NCBI GenBank assembly: GCA_017516965.1 | Contig: JAFXAP010000009.1 | Span: forward strand, 35,694 to 99,693 | From: Clostridia bacterium | GTDB lineage: Bacteria; Bacillota; Clostridia; Oscillospirales; Acutalibacteraceae | Length of the DNA stretch: 64,000 bases | Reading direction: 5' to 3' | Shown: positions 35,438-45,186 of the stretch, one piece after another | Layout: each line of letters starts with the position of its first letter | Position numbering within the stretch: position 1 is the first letter of the stretch | Position numbers and translations under genes: made by a program | Notes under the pieces: model-generated | Databases searched by the model: none | Told to the model about the DNA's origin: nothing | What the model saw: only the letters and a program-made list of their open reading frames with translations

Positions 35438-37459
35438 ATGTCAATAAAAAAATTTGACGATAAATCTGTTGCTAAAATGGAACGAACCATAATACAGCAA
35501 AACAGAAAAATCGAAAATTTGAGACAGCAGTTAAACGAAAAAAGTTTAAAACTTGATGAAGTTAACCAAAGTTATAAAGAACTTTATTCTATATATGCCG
35601 CAATCGCTAACAGCCTTTTTTGGAAACTAACATACCCTGTAAGAAAAATTTCGCAGATTATAAAAAATTTATTTGCAAAAAATAAATTTTTAATTAGAAG
35701 CGCAATATATTTAAAAGGATTTTTGCGCGGTGGTTTTAGTGGCGGAAAAAATCAACTTGAAAATTATTTAATTTCAATTGAGGAACGCCCCCAAAATCAT
35801 TTAGTTATATCTAAACAAACAAAAAAACAACAAGAGCAATTTAAGTTTTCTAAAAACGTTAAATTCAGCATTTTAGTTCCTCTTTATAATACGCCGGCTA
35901 ACTATCTTGAGCAAATGATTGAGTCGGTAAGATGGCAGACATATAGCAATTGGGAATTATGCCTTGCAGACGGCAGTGATGAAGCTCATAATTATGTTGG
36001 GGAATATTGTCGCGAACTTGCCAAAACGGACAATAGAATTGTTTATCAGAAACTTTCTGAAAACAAAGGCATTTCTGAAAACACAAATGCCTGCATTAAA
36101 ATGGCAAAAGGTGATTATATTGCGCTTTTTGACCACGATGATATTTTGCACCCATCAGCTTTGTTTGAGTGTATGAAAGAAATTTGCGACAGCGGTGCTG
36201 ACTATCTTTATACCGATGAAGCAACATTTTTAGATAATGATGTTACCGATATAATTACGTATCATTACAAACCTGATTTTTCGCCTTATAATCTATTGGC
36301 AAATAACTATATTTGTCATTTTTCTGTCTTTTCGGCAAAACTTATAGAAAAGGTAGGAATGTTCAGACACGAATATGACGGCAGTCAGGACCACGATATG
36401 ATTTTGCGTCTTACCGATGCCGCAAAAAATGTTGTGCATATACCAAAGTTATTGTACCTTTGGCGTTCCCATGCAAACTCGGTTGCTATGGACATAAATT
36501 CTAAAGCATACGCAATTAAAGCAGGGCAAAGTGCGGTTCACGATTTCCTTTTATCAAAGGGAATAGAGAGCAGGGTAACAAGTTCTCCCGCTTTTCCTAC
36601 AATTTATCGTATAGAATATGACATAGTAAATAATCCGCTTGTTTCTATAATCATTCCCAATAAAAATCACGGTGAAGATTTAGAAAATTGTATTGACTCT
36701 ATAAAAGAAAAAACAACCTACCAAAATTATGAAATTGTAATTGTCGATAACGGTAGCACCGAAGAAGATATTAAGCTTTATTATGAAGAGCTTAAAGAAG
36801 ATAAATCGATAAAGATTTTATCATATGATAAGCCCTTTAACTATTCAGCCATCAATAACTTTGCAGTTTCAAACTGCAATGGTGAATATGTACTTTTGCT
36901 AAACAATGACACCGAGGTAATAACTCCTGGTTGGATAGAGGAGCTATTGATGCTCGCTCAAAAGTCGGATGTTGGCGCTGTAGGCGCTAAGCTTTTCTAT
37001 GACAATAATACCGTACAGCACGGCGGTATAATTTTGAACCTGGGTGAAGACAGGGTAGCAGGTCACGGACATACGGGCGCTGATAAAACTAATCCCGGTT
37101 ATATGGGTAAGATGTTTTATATTCAAAACATCAGCGCAGTAACAGCTGCATGCCTTATGGTTGAAAAATCAAAGTATCTCAAGGTGGGTGGCTTTGATGA
37201 ACAATTGGCTGTGGCATATAATGACGTTGATTTTTGCTTAAAACTTGATAAACTAGGATATAATAATATATTTAATCCGTTTTGCGAACTATATCATTAT
37301 GAGTCGCTAAGCCGAGGTCTTGATACAGATTGTGAAAACAGAAAACGCTTTTTGCGTGAAGCAGAGCTCTTTAAAGAAAAGTGGAAAGATAAATTAAGCA
37401 AGACCGACCCATACTACAACCCTAATCTTTCGCTTGATGTTAGTTATGAATTAAGATAA
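35438..37459 (+). CDS. Glycosyltransferase with two GT2 domains
   Basis: A 673-residue enzyme. A short N-terminal coiled coil (about 10-50) leads to a SLFWKLTYPVRKI segment common in surface-polysaccharide glycosyltransferases. The first GT2 domain (about 145-370) has SILVPLYNTPANYLEQMIES and a DHDD metal motif. The second (about 400-640) has VSIIIPNKNHGEDLENCIDS, VDNGSTEED and LLNNDTEV. Such tandem enzymes often build rhamnan-type or related wall polysaccharides, but donor and acceptor cannot be read from the sequence. GTG 35429 and ATG 35432 are also in frame; GAGGTGA favours ATG 35438. Monocistronic. Confidence 0.9.
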   Translation: MSIKKFDDKSVAKMERTIIQQNRKIENLRQQLNEKSLKLDEVNQSYKELYSIYAAIANSLFWKLTYPVRKISQIIKNLFAKNKFLIRSAIYLKGFLRGGFSGGKNQLENYLISIEERPQNHLVISKQTKKQQEQFKFSKNVKFSILVPLYNTPANYLEQMIESVRWQTYSNWELCLADGSDEAHNYVGEYCRELAKTDNRIVYQKLSENKGISENTNACIKMAKGDYIALFDHDDILHPSALFECMKEICDSGADYLYTDEATFLDNDVTDIITYHYKPDFSPYNLLANNYICHFSVFSAKLIEKVGMFRHEYDGSQDHDMILRLTDAAKNVVHIPKLLYLWRSHANSVAMDINSKAYAIKAGQSAVHDFLLSKGIESRVTSSPAFPTIYRIEYDIVNNPLVSIIIPNKNHGEDLENCIDSIKEKTTYQNYEIVIVDNGSTEEDIKLYYEELKEDKSIKILSYDKPFNYSAINNFAVSNCNGEYVLLLNNDTEVITPGWIEELLMLAQKSDVGAVGAKLFYDNNTVQHGGIILNLGEDRVAGHGHTGADKTNPGYMGKMFYIQNISAVTAACLMVEKSKYLKVGGFDEQLAVAYNDVDFCLKLDKLGYNNIFNPFCELYHYESLSRGLDTDCENRKRFLREAELFKEKWKDKLSKTDPYYNPNLSLDVSYELR

Positions 37460-37464
37460 ACTTG

Positions 37465-37495
37465 AAAAGAGTCGATAAAAATCGGCTCTTTTTTT
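37465..37495 (+). terminator. Terminator of the glycosyltransferase gene
   Basis: AAAGAGTCGAT pairs with ATCGGCTCTTT (one G-U), followed by a T-run. Confidence 0.88.
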
Positions 37496-37577
37496 GCATT
37501 TTAAATTATAATTTTCTTCAAATTATAAAAAATTGACAAAAATTTGACAATTTTTTCAAAAAAACAAAATTTTCTTA

Positions 37578-37606
37578 TTTACTTTTTGATTTAAAAGTGT
37601 TATTAT
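37578..37606 (+). promoter_or_regulatory. Candidate promoter of nifJ
   Basis: TTTACT (37578-37583), a 17-bp spacer and TATTAT (37601-37606). The leader to the start codon is about 60 nt and ends in TTGGAGGAATTCTAAC. Confidence 0.6.
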
Positions 37607-37670
37607 ATATCCGTATGAGACTGTCTAAACGATTCAGCCTCTCGAATAAATTTTTTGGAGGAATTCTAAC

Positions 37671-40600
37671 ATGGCAAGAAAGTTTAAAACCATGGACGGT
37701 AACAACGCTGCGGCTCACGTTTCTTATGCGTTTACCGAAGTAGCAGGTATTTATCCTATCACACCGTCCAGCCCTATGGCAGACTATGTTGACCAGTGGT
37801 CAGCACAGGGCCTCAAGAACATTTTCGGAACAAAGGTTAATGTTGTTGAAATGCAGTCTGAAGCAGGCGCTGCCGGTACAGTTCACGGCTCACTCGCTGC
37901 AGGTGCTCTCACCACTACATTTACCGCTTCACAGGGTCTTCTTTTGATGATCCCCAATATGTACAAAATCGCAGGCGAATTATTGCCTAGCGTATTCCAC
38001 GTGTCAGCACGTTGCGTAGCAAGCCACGCGCTTAACATCTTTGGCGACCATTCTGACGTTTATGCATGCCGTCAGACAGGTTTTGCAATGCTTGCTGAAA
38101 CAAACACCCAGGAAGTTATGGACCTTGGCGCAGTAGCTCACTTGGCTTCTATCAAGGGTCGCGTACCTTTCATCAACTTCTTTGACGGTTTCCGTACTTC
38201 ACACGAACTTCAGAAGATTCAGGTTTGGGATTACGAAGACCTTAAAGAAATGTGCGATATGGATGCTGTAGATGCATTCCGTAAGCGCGCTCTTAACCCA
38301 GAGCGTCCTGTAATGCGTGGTTCACACCAGAACGACGACATCTTCTTCCAGAACAGAGAAGCTTGTAACAAGTATTATGAAGCTCTTCCTGCAATTGTTG
38401 AAGAATATATGGACAAGGTTAATGCTAAACTTGGCACTGACTACAAACTCTTTAACTACTATGGTGCGCCTGATGCAGAACGTGTAATCATTGCTATGGG
38501 TTCATTCTGTGACGTAGCTGAAGAAGTTATCGACTATATGACAGCTGCAGGTGAAAAGGTTGGTCTTATCAAGGTAAGACTTTATCGTCCTTTCGCTGCT
38601 GACAAATTCGTTGAGGCTATTCCTGCAAGTTGTAAGAAAATTGCAGTTCTCGACAGAACAAAAGAACCAGGTTCATTGGGCGAACCTCTTTATATGGATG
38701 TTGTTAGTGCACTTGCACAAACAGGTCGTAAGATTGATTGCGTTATCGGCGGTCGTTACGGTCTTGGTTCAAAAGATACTCCTCCTTCAAGCGTATTCGC
38801 AGTATATAAGGAGTTAGCAAGCGACGCTCCACGTCACAACTTCACAATCGGTATTGTTGACGACGTTACAAATCTTTCACTCGTTGAAGAAGAAGCTCCA
38901 AACACCGCAGCAGAAGGCACAATCGAGTGCAAATTCTGGGGCCTTGGTGGTGACGGTACCGTTGGCGCTAACAAAGACTCTATCAAGATTATCGGTGACC
39001 ACACCGACAAATATGTTCAGGCATACTTCCAGTATGACTCTAAGAAAACCGGTGGTATCACAATTTCTCACCTCCGTTTTGGCGATAAGCCAATTAAGAG
39101 CCCATACTACATCAACAAGGCTGACTTCGTTGCTTGTCACAACCCTTCATACGTAATCAAGGGTTACAAGATGGTTAACGACGTTAAACCCGGCGGTGTA
39201 TTCCTTATCAACTGCCAGTGGAGCCCTGAAGAACTCAACGAGCATATGCCTGCAGAAGCTAAGCGCTATATTGCTAACAACAATGTTCAGCTTTATACCG
39301 TTAACGCTATTGATATGGCTGCTGAAATCGGTCTTGGTAAGCGTACCAACACTGTGCTTCAGTCTGCATTCTTTGCGCTTTCTGAAGTTCTTCCTCGTGA
39401 AGAAGCTATCGGCTATATGAAAGAAAAAGCTCAGAAGTTTATGAAGAAGGGTAAAGAAATCGTTGAAATGAACGAAAAAGCAATCGACGCAGGCGCAAAT
39501 GCTTACGTTAAGATTGACGTACCTGCTGACTGGGCTAACGCTACCGACGATAAGGCTACTGCTAAATCTGAAGGTAACGAAAAACTCGTTAAGATGGTTG
39601 ATAACATCATGAAGCCTGTTGGCCTTATGAATGGTTATGACCTTCCTGTATCTGCATTTGCAGACCACGCTGACGGTACATTTGAACAGGGCGCTTCTGC
39701 TTATGAAAAACGTGGCGTTGCTGTAATGGTACCTGAATGGAACAATGAAACATGTATCGGCTGTAACAAGTGCGCATTTGTATGTCCTCACGCTACAATT
39801 CGTCCATTTGCTCTCTCAGCAGACGAAAAGGCTGCAGCGCCTGATACAATTAAGATTGCAACAAAAGAAAAACTTGTTACAAACAAAGGTTTCTCATATG
39901 CTCTTACAATTTCTCCACTTGACTGTATGGGTTGCGGCGTATGCGTTGGCGTATGTCCTACAAGCTCACTCAAGATGGTATCTCAGGAATCACAGCTTGC
40001 AGAACAGGCAAGTTTTGATTACTGTGTTGCAAACGTAACTGAAAAAGATGGTATCGCATCAAGCGCTAACCTCATTTCTTCACAGTTCAAGAAACCTCTT
40101 CTCGAGTTCTCAGGCTCTTGCGCAGGTTGTGCAGAGACTGCTTATGCTCGTCTTATCACACAGCTCTTTGGTGACAGAATGTACATCTCTAACGCTACCG
40201 GTTGTTCATCAATCTGGGGTGGTCCTGCTGCTACATCACCATACACCACAGACGCTAACGGCCACGGTCCTGCTTGGGCAAACTCACTCTTTGAAGACAA
40301 CGCAGAACACGGCTTTGGTATGTACTTAGGTCAAAAGGCAATCCGCAACCGTCTTATCGACGATGTTAAGGCTATTGTTGACGCTTGCAAGGCTCCTGAA
40401 AATGTAGTTGCTGCTGCAAATGCTTACCTTGATACTGTTAATGACGGTGATAAGAATGCTGCTGCATCTCGCGCACTTGTTGAAGCACTTGAAGGCTTTG
40501 ACTGTGACTGCGATATGAAGAAAGATATCCTTGCAAACAAAGAATACCTCTCAAAGAAATCTGTATGGATCTTTGGTGGTGACGGTTGGGCATACGATAT

Positions 40601-41213
40601 CGGCTTCGGCGGTGTTGACCACGTACTTGCTACCGGTGAAAATGTAAACATTATGGTATTCGATACCGAGGTTTACTCTAACACAGGCGGTCAGGCATCT
40701 AAGGCTTCAAACATTGGTCAGGTTGCTCAGTTCGCAGCTGCAGGTAAGGCTATCAACAAGAAGAGCCTTGCTGAAATTGCAATGAGCTATGGCTATGTTT
40801 ACGTAGCACAAATCGCTATGGGTGCTGACCAGAATCAGACACTCAAGGCAATTAAGGAAGCTGAGGCTTATGATGGTCCTTCAATCATCATTGGTTACTC
40901 ACCTTGCGAAATGCACTCAATCAAGGGTGGTATGGTTAACTGCCAGGCAGAAATGAAGAAGGCTGTAGACGCAGGTTACTGGGATCTCTTCCGTTACAAC
41001 CCTGCACTCAAGGCTGAAGGTAAGAATCCATTCTCACTCGACAGCAAGCCTGCTACTGCTGATTATAAGGAATTCATCCTTAATGAAGCACGTTACTCAT
41101 CACTTACACGTTCATTCCCAGAGCGTGCAAATGAGCTCTTTGATCAGGCTGCAGAAGCTGCAAAGGCACGTCGTGCTCACCTTGAAAAGCTTGTTGAGCT
41201 TTACGGTAAATAA
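37671..41213 (+). CDS. nifJ: Pyruvate:ferredoxin (flavodoxin) oxidoreductase
   Basis: Single-chain PFOR of 1180 residues. It oxidises pyruvate to acetyl-CoA and CO2 and reduces ferredoxin, the central step of anaerobic pyruvate use. Domains appear in order: the pyrimidine-binding domain (from MDGNNAAAHVSYAFTEVAGIYPI), domain II, the gamma domain, a two-cluster ferredoxin domain (CIGCNKCAFVCP and CMGCGVCVGVCP), then the TPP domain with GDGWAYDIGFGGVDHV and DTEVYSNTGGQ. The proximal-cluster Cys lie in SGSCAGCAET. Codon choice is strikingly biased to a small set (CTC/CTT, TCA, AAG), so it is highly expressed. It has its own promoter and a strong terminator. Confidence 0.97.
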   Translation: MARKFKTMDGNNAAAHVSYAFTEVAGIYPITPSSPMADYVDQWSAQGLKNIFGTKVNVVEMQSEAGAAGTVHGSLAAGALTTTFTASQGLLLMIPNMYKIAGELLPSVFHVSARCVASHALNIFGDHSDVYACRQTGFAMLAETNTQEVMDLGAVAHLASIKGRVPFINFFDGFRTSHELQKIQVWDYEDLKEMCDMDAVDAFRKRALNPERPVMRGSHQNDDIFFQNREACNKYYEALPAIVEEYMDKVNAKLGTDYKLFNYYGAPDAERVIIAMGSFCDVAEEVIDYMTAAGEKVGLIKVRLYRPFAADKFVEAIPASCKKIAVLDRTKEPGSLGEPLYMDVVSALAQTGRKIDCVIGGRYGLGSKDTPPSSVFAVYKELASDAPRHNFTIGIVDDVTNLSLVEEEAPNTAAEGTIECKFWGLGGDGTVGANKDSIKIIGDHTDKYVQAYFQYDSKKTGGITISHLRFGDKPIKSPYYINKADFVACHNPSYVIKGYKMVNDVKPGGVFLINCQWSPEELNEHMPAEAKRYIANNNVQLYTVNAIDMAAEIGLGKRTNTVLQSAFFALSEVLPREEAIGYMKEKAQKFMKKGKEIVEMNEKAIDAGANAYVKIDVPADWANATDDKATAKSEGNEKLVKMVDNIMKPVGLMNGYDLPVSAFADHADGTFEQGASAYEKRGVAVMVPEWNNETCIGCNKCAFVCPHATIRPFALSADEKAAAPDTIKIATKEKLVTNKGFSYALTISPLDCMGCGVCVGVCPTSSLKMVSQESQLAEQASFDYCVANVTEKDGIASSANLISSQFKKPLLEFSGSCAGCAETAYARLITQLFGDRMYISNATGCSSIWGGPAATSPYTTDANGHGPAWANSLFEDNAEHGFGMYLGQKAIRNRLIDDVKAIVDACKAPENVVAAANAYLDTVNDGDKNAAASRALVEALEGFDCDCDMKKDILANKEYLSKKSVWIFGGDGWAYDIGFGGVDHVLATGENVNIMVFDTEVYSNTGGQASKASNIGQVAQFAAAGKAINKKSLAEIAMSYGYVYVAQIAMGADQNQTLKAIKEAEAYDGPSIIIGYSPCEMHSIKGGMVNCQAEMKKAVDAGYWDLFRYNPALKAEGKNPFSLDSKPATADYKEFILNEARYSSLTRSFPERANELFDQAAEAAKARRAHLEKLVELYGK

Positions 41214-41240
41214 TTAAGATTTAATAAATCTTAAAATAGA

Positions 41241-41273
41241 AAAATCCCACCGAGAAATCGGTGGGATTTTTTT
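41241..41273 (+). terminator. Terminator of nifJ
   Basis: AAAATCCCACCGA (41241-41253) pairs perfectly with TCGGTGGGATTTT (41258-41270), then TTT. Confidence 0.92.
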
Positions 41274-41285
41274 GCAATTTATGTA

Positions 41286-41314
41286 TTGACTTGCGTTTAA
41301 ATAATTAGTATACT
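41286..41314 (+). promoter_or_regulatory. Promoter of the first GH20 gene
   Basis: TTGACT (41286-41291), a 17-bp spacer and TATACT (41309-41314), just after the nifJ terminator. Confidence 0.8.
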
Positions 41315-41338
41315 TTGATTTGAAAGGTGGCGTTTTTT

Positions 41339-42958
41339 GTGGCTAAAAATTACGAAAGACTTGGCGTTATGATAGATATGTCTCGTAACGCTGTTATGAA
41401 CCTTAAGGCATTAAAAGAATATTTGGTGCTTCTTAAAAAAATGGGTTATAATTCGGTTATGCTTTATACCGAAGATACCTACGAGGTAGAGGGCGAACCC
41501 TATTTTGGTTATATGCGCGGCAGATATTCTATAGCCGAGATGCAGGAGCTTGATGAATTTGCTAACAACATCGGTGTTGAGCTTATTCCCTGTATTCAGA
41601 CCTTGGCTCACTTAAATCAGGCGCTTCGTTGGGGTACGATTCCCGTTGACTGCAACGATATTATGCTTACCGATGACGATAAGGTTCTTGATTTGATTGA
41701 CAGAATGTTTAAAACACTTAAAAAGTGCTTTAAATCTCCTTACATACATATTGGTATGGATGAGGCTCATATGTTAGGTCGCGGTAAGCACCTTGATATA
41801 CACGGTTATGAAAATCCCGCTACAATAATTAAGCGCCATTTAGATAAGGTTTGTGAAATTGCTAAAAAGTATGAACTTAAACCGATTATTTGGGCAGATA
41901 TGTACTTTGGTCCTTGGAACAATGGTGAATATGTTTTTATAGAAGGTAAGAAAGAAGTACCGCAGTATGTAAAAGACGCGGTGCATCCCGACGTTATTCC
42001 TGTTTATTGGGATTATTATAGTGATAAAGAAGAACACTATGATGATATGATTTATAATCATAAACAGTTGTGGAACGACATTTGGTTTGCGGGCGCAGTT
42101 TGGGGTTGGCAAGGCTTTATGCCGCTTAACGAGTATTCAATTAAAAATTCTGTTCCGGCTATCAAGTCTTGCAAAAAAAATAAAATTAAAAACGTATTTA
42201 TTACAATGTGGGGCGACGATGGCGGTGAATGTCCGCATTTTGCTATGCTTCCATCTCTTTTGTATGTTGCCGAATATTTAAAGGGCAACACCGATGAAGA
42301 AAAAATTAAGGCAAAATTCAAGCGTCTTACGGGTGTGGGCTTTGACGACTTTATGTTGCTTGATAAACCAAATCAGGTAGATATGGTAACTGAGGCATGG
42401 TTCCCGCCTAACCCTGTAAAATATATGTTTTATTCAGACTATATGAGCGACTTTTTAGATGTAACCGTCCGTGACGGTGTGAACTCTTATGAGTATTATA
42501 GTAATTTAGCTAAAGAACTTTATGCGGTCGCTAAAAAAACACGAAAATACGGCTACCTTTTTGATACAGCGGCAAAACTTTGTGAAGTTATGCAGTATAA
42601 GTATGAAATAGGCAAAAAGACTCGCGCCGCTTACGAAAAGGGAGATAGGGCAGAGCTTGAAAGACTTGCTAAAAATGATTACGTTAAGCTTACCCGTAAT
42701 ATGAAAAAGTTTAGCCTCAGTTTTGAAAAACAGTGGTATAAAGAAAATAAACCACAAGGCTTTGATATTCAAGACCATCGTATCGGCGGTATGATTCACC
42801 GTACCGACGCTTGCCGCAGAAGAATTTTGGACTACGTTGCAGGCAGGGTAGACTCAATCCCTGAATATGAAGAAAAACTTCTCCCACTATATGGTAATAA
42901 AGCGGCGCATATAGATACTTATAAGAAATATGCTACAGTAAATGTAATATCGCATTAA
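41339..42958 (+). CDS. GH20-like beta-N-acetylhexosaminidase, copy A
   Basis: A cytoplasmic-type glycosidase of 539 residues without signal peptide. The (beta/alpha)8 barrel starts at once (ERLGVMIDMSRNAVMNL). The GH20 catalytic pair is Asp141-Glu142 in YIHIGMDEAH; other barrel strands read VELIPCIQTLAH, KPIIWADMYF and FITMWGDDGGEC. GH20 enzymes release terminal N-acetylhexosamines through the substrate's acetamido group. Lack of export suggests action on imported oligosaccharides. GTG 41327 and GTG 41339 are both in frame; AAAGGTGG fits 41339, which also matches the length of copy B. It has its own promoter. Confidence 0.83.
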   Translation: MAKNYERLGVMIDMSRNAVMNLKALKEYLVLLKKMGYNSVMLYTEDTYEVEGEPYFGYMRGRYSIAEMQELDEFANNIGVELIPCIQTLAHLNQALRWGTIPVDCNDIMLTDDDKVLDLIDRMFKTLKKCFKSPYIHIGMDEAHMLGRGKHLDIHGYENPATIIKRHLDKVCEIAKKYELKPIIWADMYFGPWNNGEYVFIEGKKEVPQYVKDAVHPDVIPVYWDYYSDKEEHYDDMIYNHKQLWNDIWFAGAVWGWQGFMPLNEYSIKNSVPAIKSCKKNKIKNVFITMWGDDGGECPHFAMLPSLLYVAEYLKGNTDEEKIKAKFKRLTGVGFDDFMLLDKPNQVDMVTEAWFPPNPVKYMFYSDYMSDFLDVTVRDGVNSYEYYSNLAKELYAVAKKTRKYGYLFDTAAKLCEVMQYKYEIGKKTRAAYEKGDRAELERLAKNDYVKLTRNMKKFSLSFEKQWYKENKPQGFDIQDHRIGGMIHRTDACRRRILDYVAGRVDSIPEYEEKLLPLYGNKAAHIDTYKKYATVNVISH

Positions 42959-42972
42959 GATAAAACTTTTTA

Positions 42973-43000
42973 TTTACAAAAAATTTTTAGGAGTTATAAT
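42973..43000 (+). promoter_or_regulatory. Promoter of the second GH20 gene
   Basis: TTTACA (42973-42978), a 16-bp spacer and TATAAT (42995-43000) in the 64-nt gap between the two copies. Confidence 0.65.
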
Positions 43001-43022
43001 AACCTTGAAAGGAAGTGCTGTT

Positions 43023-44642
43023 ATGGCAAAAAAATATGAAAGACTTGGCGTTATGATAGATATGTCACGTAACGCTGTTATGAACCTTAAGGCATTAAAA
43101 GAATATTTGGTGCTTCTTAAAAAAATGGGTTATAATTCGGTTATGCTTTATACCGAAGATACCTACGAGGTAGAGGGCGAGCCATTTTTTGGCTATATGC
43201 GCGGCAGATATTCTATAGCCGAGATGCATGAGCTTGATGAATTTGCTAACAACATCGGTGTTGAGCTTATTCCTTGTATTCAGACACTTGCTCACTTAAA
43301 TCAGGCGCTTCGTTGGGGCACGATTCCCGTTGACTGCAATGATATTATGCTTTGTGATGATGAACGCGTTTACAATTTAATTGACAAAATGTTTTCTACC
43401 CTTAAAAAGTGCTTTAAATCACCATATATACATATCGGTATGGATGAGGCTCATATGGTAGGCCGCGGTAAGTATATGGACCTTCACGGTTACGAAGATA
43501 CATTTTCAATACTAAAGCGTCATCTTGAAAAGGTTTGCGAGCTTGCTAAAAAATATGATTTTGTTCCGCTTATTTGGTCTGATATGTTCTTCAGACCGTG
43601 GAATGATGGCGTGTATTGTATGATGAAGGGCAGATGTGAAATGCCAAAGGGATTTAAAGACGCTATTAACCCTGACGTTATTCCTGTTTATTGGGATTAT
43701 TATAGCGACAGCGAAGAACATTATACCGATATGTTCTATAATCATAAGGACTTTAAGCAAAAACCTTGGTTTGCGGGCGGTATATGGGGCTGGCACGGCT
43801 TTACACCGTTTAATGCACATTCTATTAAGAACTCCATTCCTGCAGTTGAGTCTTGTAAAAAGAACAAGGTTAAAAACATATTCTTTACTATGTGGGGTGA
43901 TGACGGCGGCGAGTGTTCTAACCTGGCCAACCTGCCGGCGCTTTTCTACGTTGCGGAATATGCAAAGGGCAATAGTGATGAAGAGAAAATTAAGCTTAAA
44001 TTCAAGCGCCTTACCGGTATAGAATTTGATGACTTTATGCTTCTTGACAAACCTAATCAGGTTGATATGGATTCTACTTCTAACAATCCGCCCAACCCTG
44101 TAAAATATATGTTCTATTCAGATTATATGAGCGACTTTTTGGACGTTACTGTTCGCGATAACGTAAACTCTTACGACTATTACGAGAATTTAGCCCAAAA
44201 ACTTTATGCGGTTGCTAAAAAGAGTCGCAGATACGGATATCTTTTTGATGCGGCGGCAAAAATGTGCGACGTTATGAAATATAAGTATGAACTCGGCAAA
44301 AAGACTCGCGTCGCTTATGAAAATGGCAATAAGACAGAGCTTGAACGCCTTGCTAAAAACGATTACGTTGAGGTTGCAAAGGCTATGCGCAAGTTTGGCG
44401 CCGCATTTGAAAAGCAGTGGTATAAAGAAAATAAGCCACAAGGCTTTGATGTTCAGGACCACCGCATTGGCGGTATGATTTACCGCACCGACGCTTGCCG
44501 CAAGCGTATTTTGGACTACGTTGCAGGGAAAATAGATTCTATTCCCGAATATGAGGAAAAACTAATAAAAGCTTACGGCAATCAGCCGTCAAGTCTTTCG
44601 CAATATAAAGTATATGCTACAGTGAATGTAATAACGCACTAA
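43023..44642 (+). CDS. GH20-like beta-N-acetylhexosaminidase, copy B
   Basis: A tandem paralogue of the preceding gene with exactly the same length (539 residues) and the same catalytic Asp141-Glu142. Most of the chain is closely similar, but the middle part (about 145-260, around the substrate pocket strands) differs more, for example CMMKGRCEMPKGFKD in place of FIEGKKEVPQYVKD. This suggests a changed sugar preference. The first 330 nt of the two genes are nearly identical, including a 113-nt perfect run (43068-43180). ATG follows AAAGGAAG; a TTG at 43005 is in frame but unlikely. No signal peptide. Confidence 0.83.
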   Translation: MAKKYERLGVMIDMSRNAVMNLKALKEYLVLLKKMGYNSVMLYTEDTYEVEGEPFFGYMRGRYSIAEMHELDEFANNIGVELIPCIQTLAHLNQALRWGTIPVDCNDIMLCDDERVYNLIDKMFSTLKKCFKSPYIHIGMDEAHMVGRGKYMDLHGYEDTFSILKRHLEKVCELAKKYDFVPLIWSDMFFRPWNDGVYCMMKGRCEMPKGFKDAINPDVIPVYWDYYSDSEEHYTDMFYNHKDFKQKPWFAGGIWGWHGFTPFNAHSIKNSIPAVESCKKNKVKNIFFTMWGDDGGECSNLANLPALFYVAEYAKGNSDEEKIKLKFKRLTGIEFDDFMLLDKPNQVDMDSTSNNPPNPVKYMFYSDYMSDFLDVTVRDNVNSYDYYENLAQKLYAVAKKSRRYGYLFDAAAKMCDVMKYKYELGKKTRVAYENGNKTELERLAKNDYVEVAKAMRKFGAAFEKQWYKENKPQGFDVQDHRIGGMIYRTDACRKRILDYVAGKIDSIPEYEEKLIKAYGNQPSSLSQYKVYATVNVITH

Positions 44643-44672
44643 AAAAAAGACGGCTTATGCCGTCTTTTTTTT
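44642..44672 (+). terminator. Terminator of the GH20 pair
   Basis: AAAAAAGACGGC and GCCGTCTTTTTT pair around TTAT, followed by more T. Confidence 0.9.
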
Positions 44673-44739
44673 AATTGAAAGTTGAAAAAAAGAAAATTGA
44701 AAGTTTGGGTGTGCTTCGCACAAAAATAGAACCATGTAG

Positions 44740-44768
44740 GGAACGACCTATGTGTCGTTCCTTTTTTT
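44740..44768 (+). terminator. Second plus-strand hairpin, REP-like intergenic element
   Basis: GGAACGAC (44740-44747) pairs with GTCGTTCC (44754-44761), followed by seven T. A small GTGC-TTC-GCAC hairpin lies at 44711-44721 and the upstream spacer has repeated TTGAAAGT. The set looks like a dispersed intergenic element serving as a back-up terminator. Confidence 0.6.
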
Positions 44769-45177
44769 AATGCAAACTCCTCAAATAATCCTCTAAAATT
44801 ATAACCGCCGCAACGGCGTCAACCGTTTGTTTGCGTTTTTTACCTCTTACGTTGTTCATACTAAGGTAGTTGTGCGCGGTAACCGTTGTGCAACGCTCGT
44901 CCCAAAGCACAGTTTCAAGTCCGCTTTTTTCTTTAATCTGTTCGGCGATTGCGGCGCATTCTTGCGCGCGTTCACCTAAAGTGCCGTCCATATTTTTAGG
45001 GTAGCCTACAACAATGCGACTGGCTAAAAATTCCTTTGCCTTTTGGCACACTTTTTCTACCAAACGGTCGGTATTATATTCGGTTATAACCTCTTTTGGA
45101 AAGGCAAAATTACCACTTGGGTCTGATACTGCAAGACCTGTACGAGCCTTGCCTAAATCTACTGACATTATAATCAC
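44767..45177 (-). CDS. ruvX: Putative Holliday junction resolvase RuvX/YqgF
   Basis: An RNase H-fold protein of 136 residues of the YqgF family, involved in 16S rRNA 5'-end maturation and/or Holliday junction resolution. It has MSVDLGKARTGLAVSD with the first catalytic Asp, RIVVGYPKNMDGTLGERA, TVLWDERCTTVTA and the terminal KKRKQTVDAVAAVIILEDYL. AAGGTGA before GTG 45177 supports this start; ATG 45168 is a near alternative. It is the last gene of a minus-strand run after GH78 and the phosphatase. Confidence 0.9.
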   Translation of the reverse strand: MIIMSVDLGKARTGLAVSDPSGNFAFPKEVITEYNTDRLVEKVCQKAKEFLASRIVVGYPKNMDGTLGERAQECAAIAEQIKEKSGLETVLWDERCTTVTAHNYLSMNNVRGKKRKQTVDAVAAVIILEDYLRSLH

Positions 45178-45186
45178 TTTATCACC

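Noticed and set aside
41411-41611. Antisense ORF conserved in both GH20 copies (also 43095-43295)
   Set aside because: It is conserved only because the sense DNA is nearly identical in the two copies; no ribosome site or domain.
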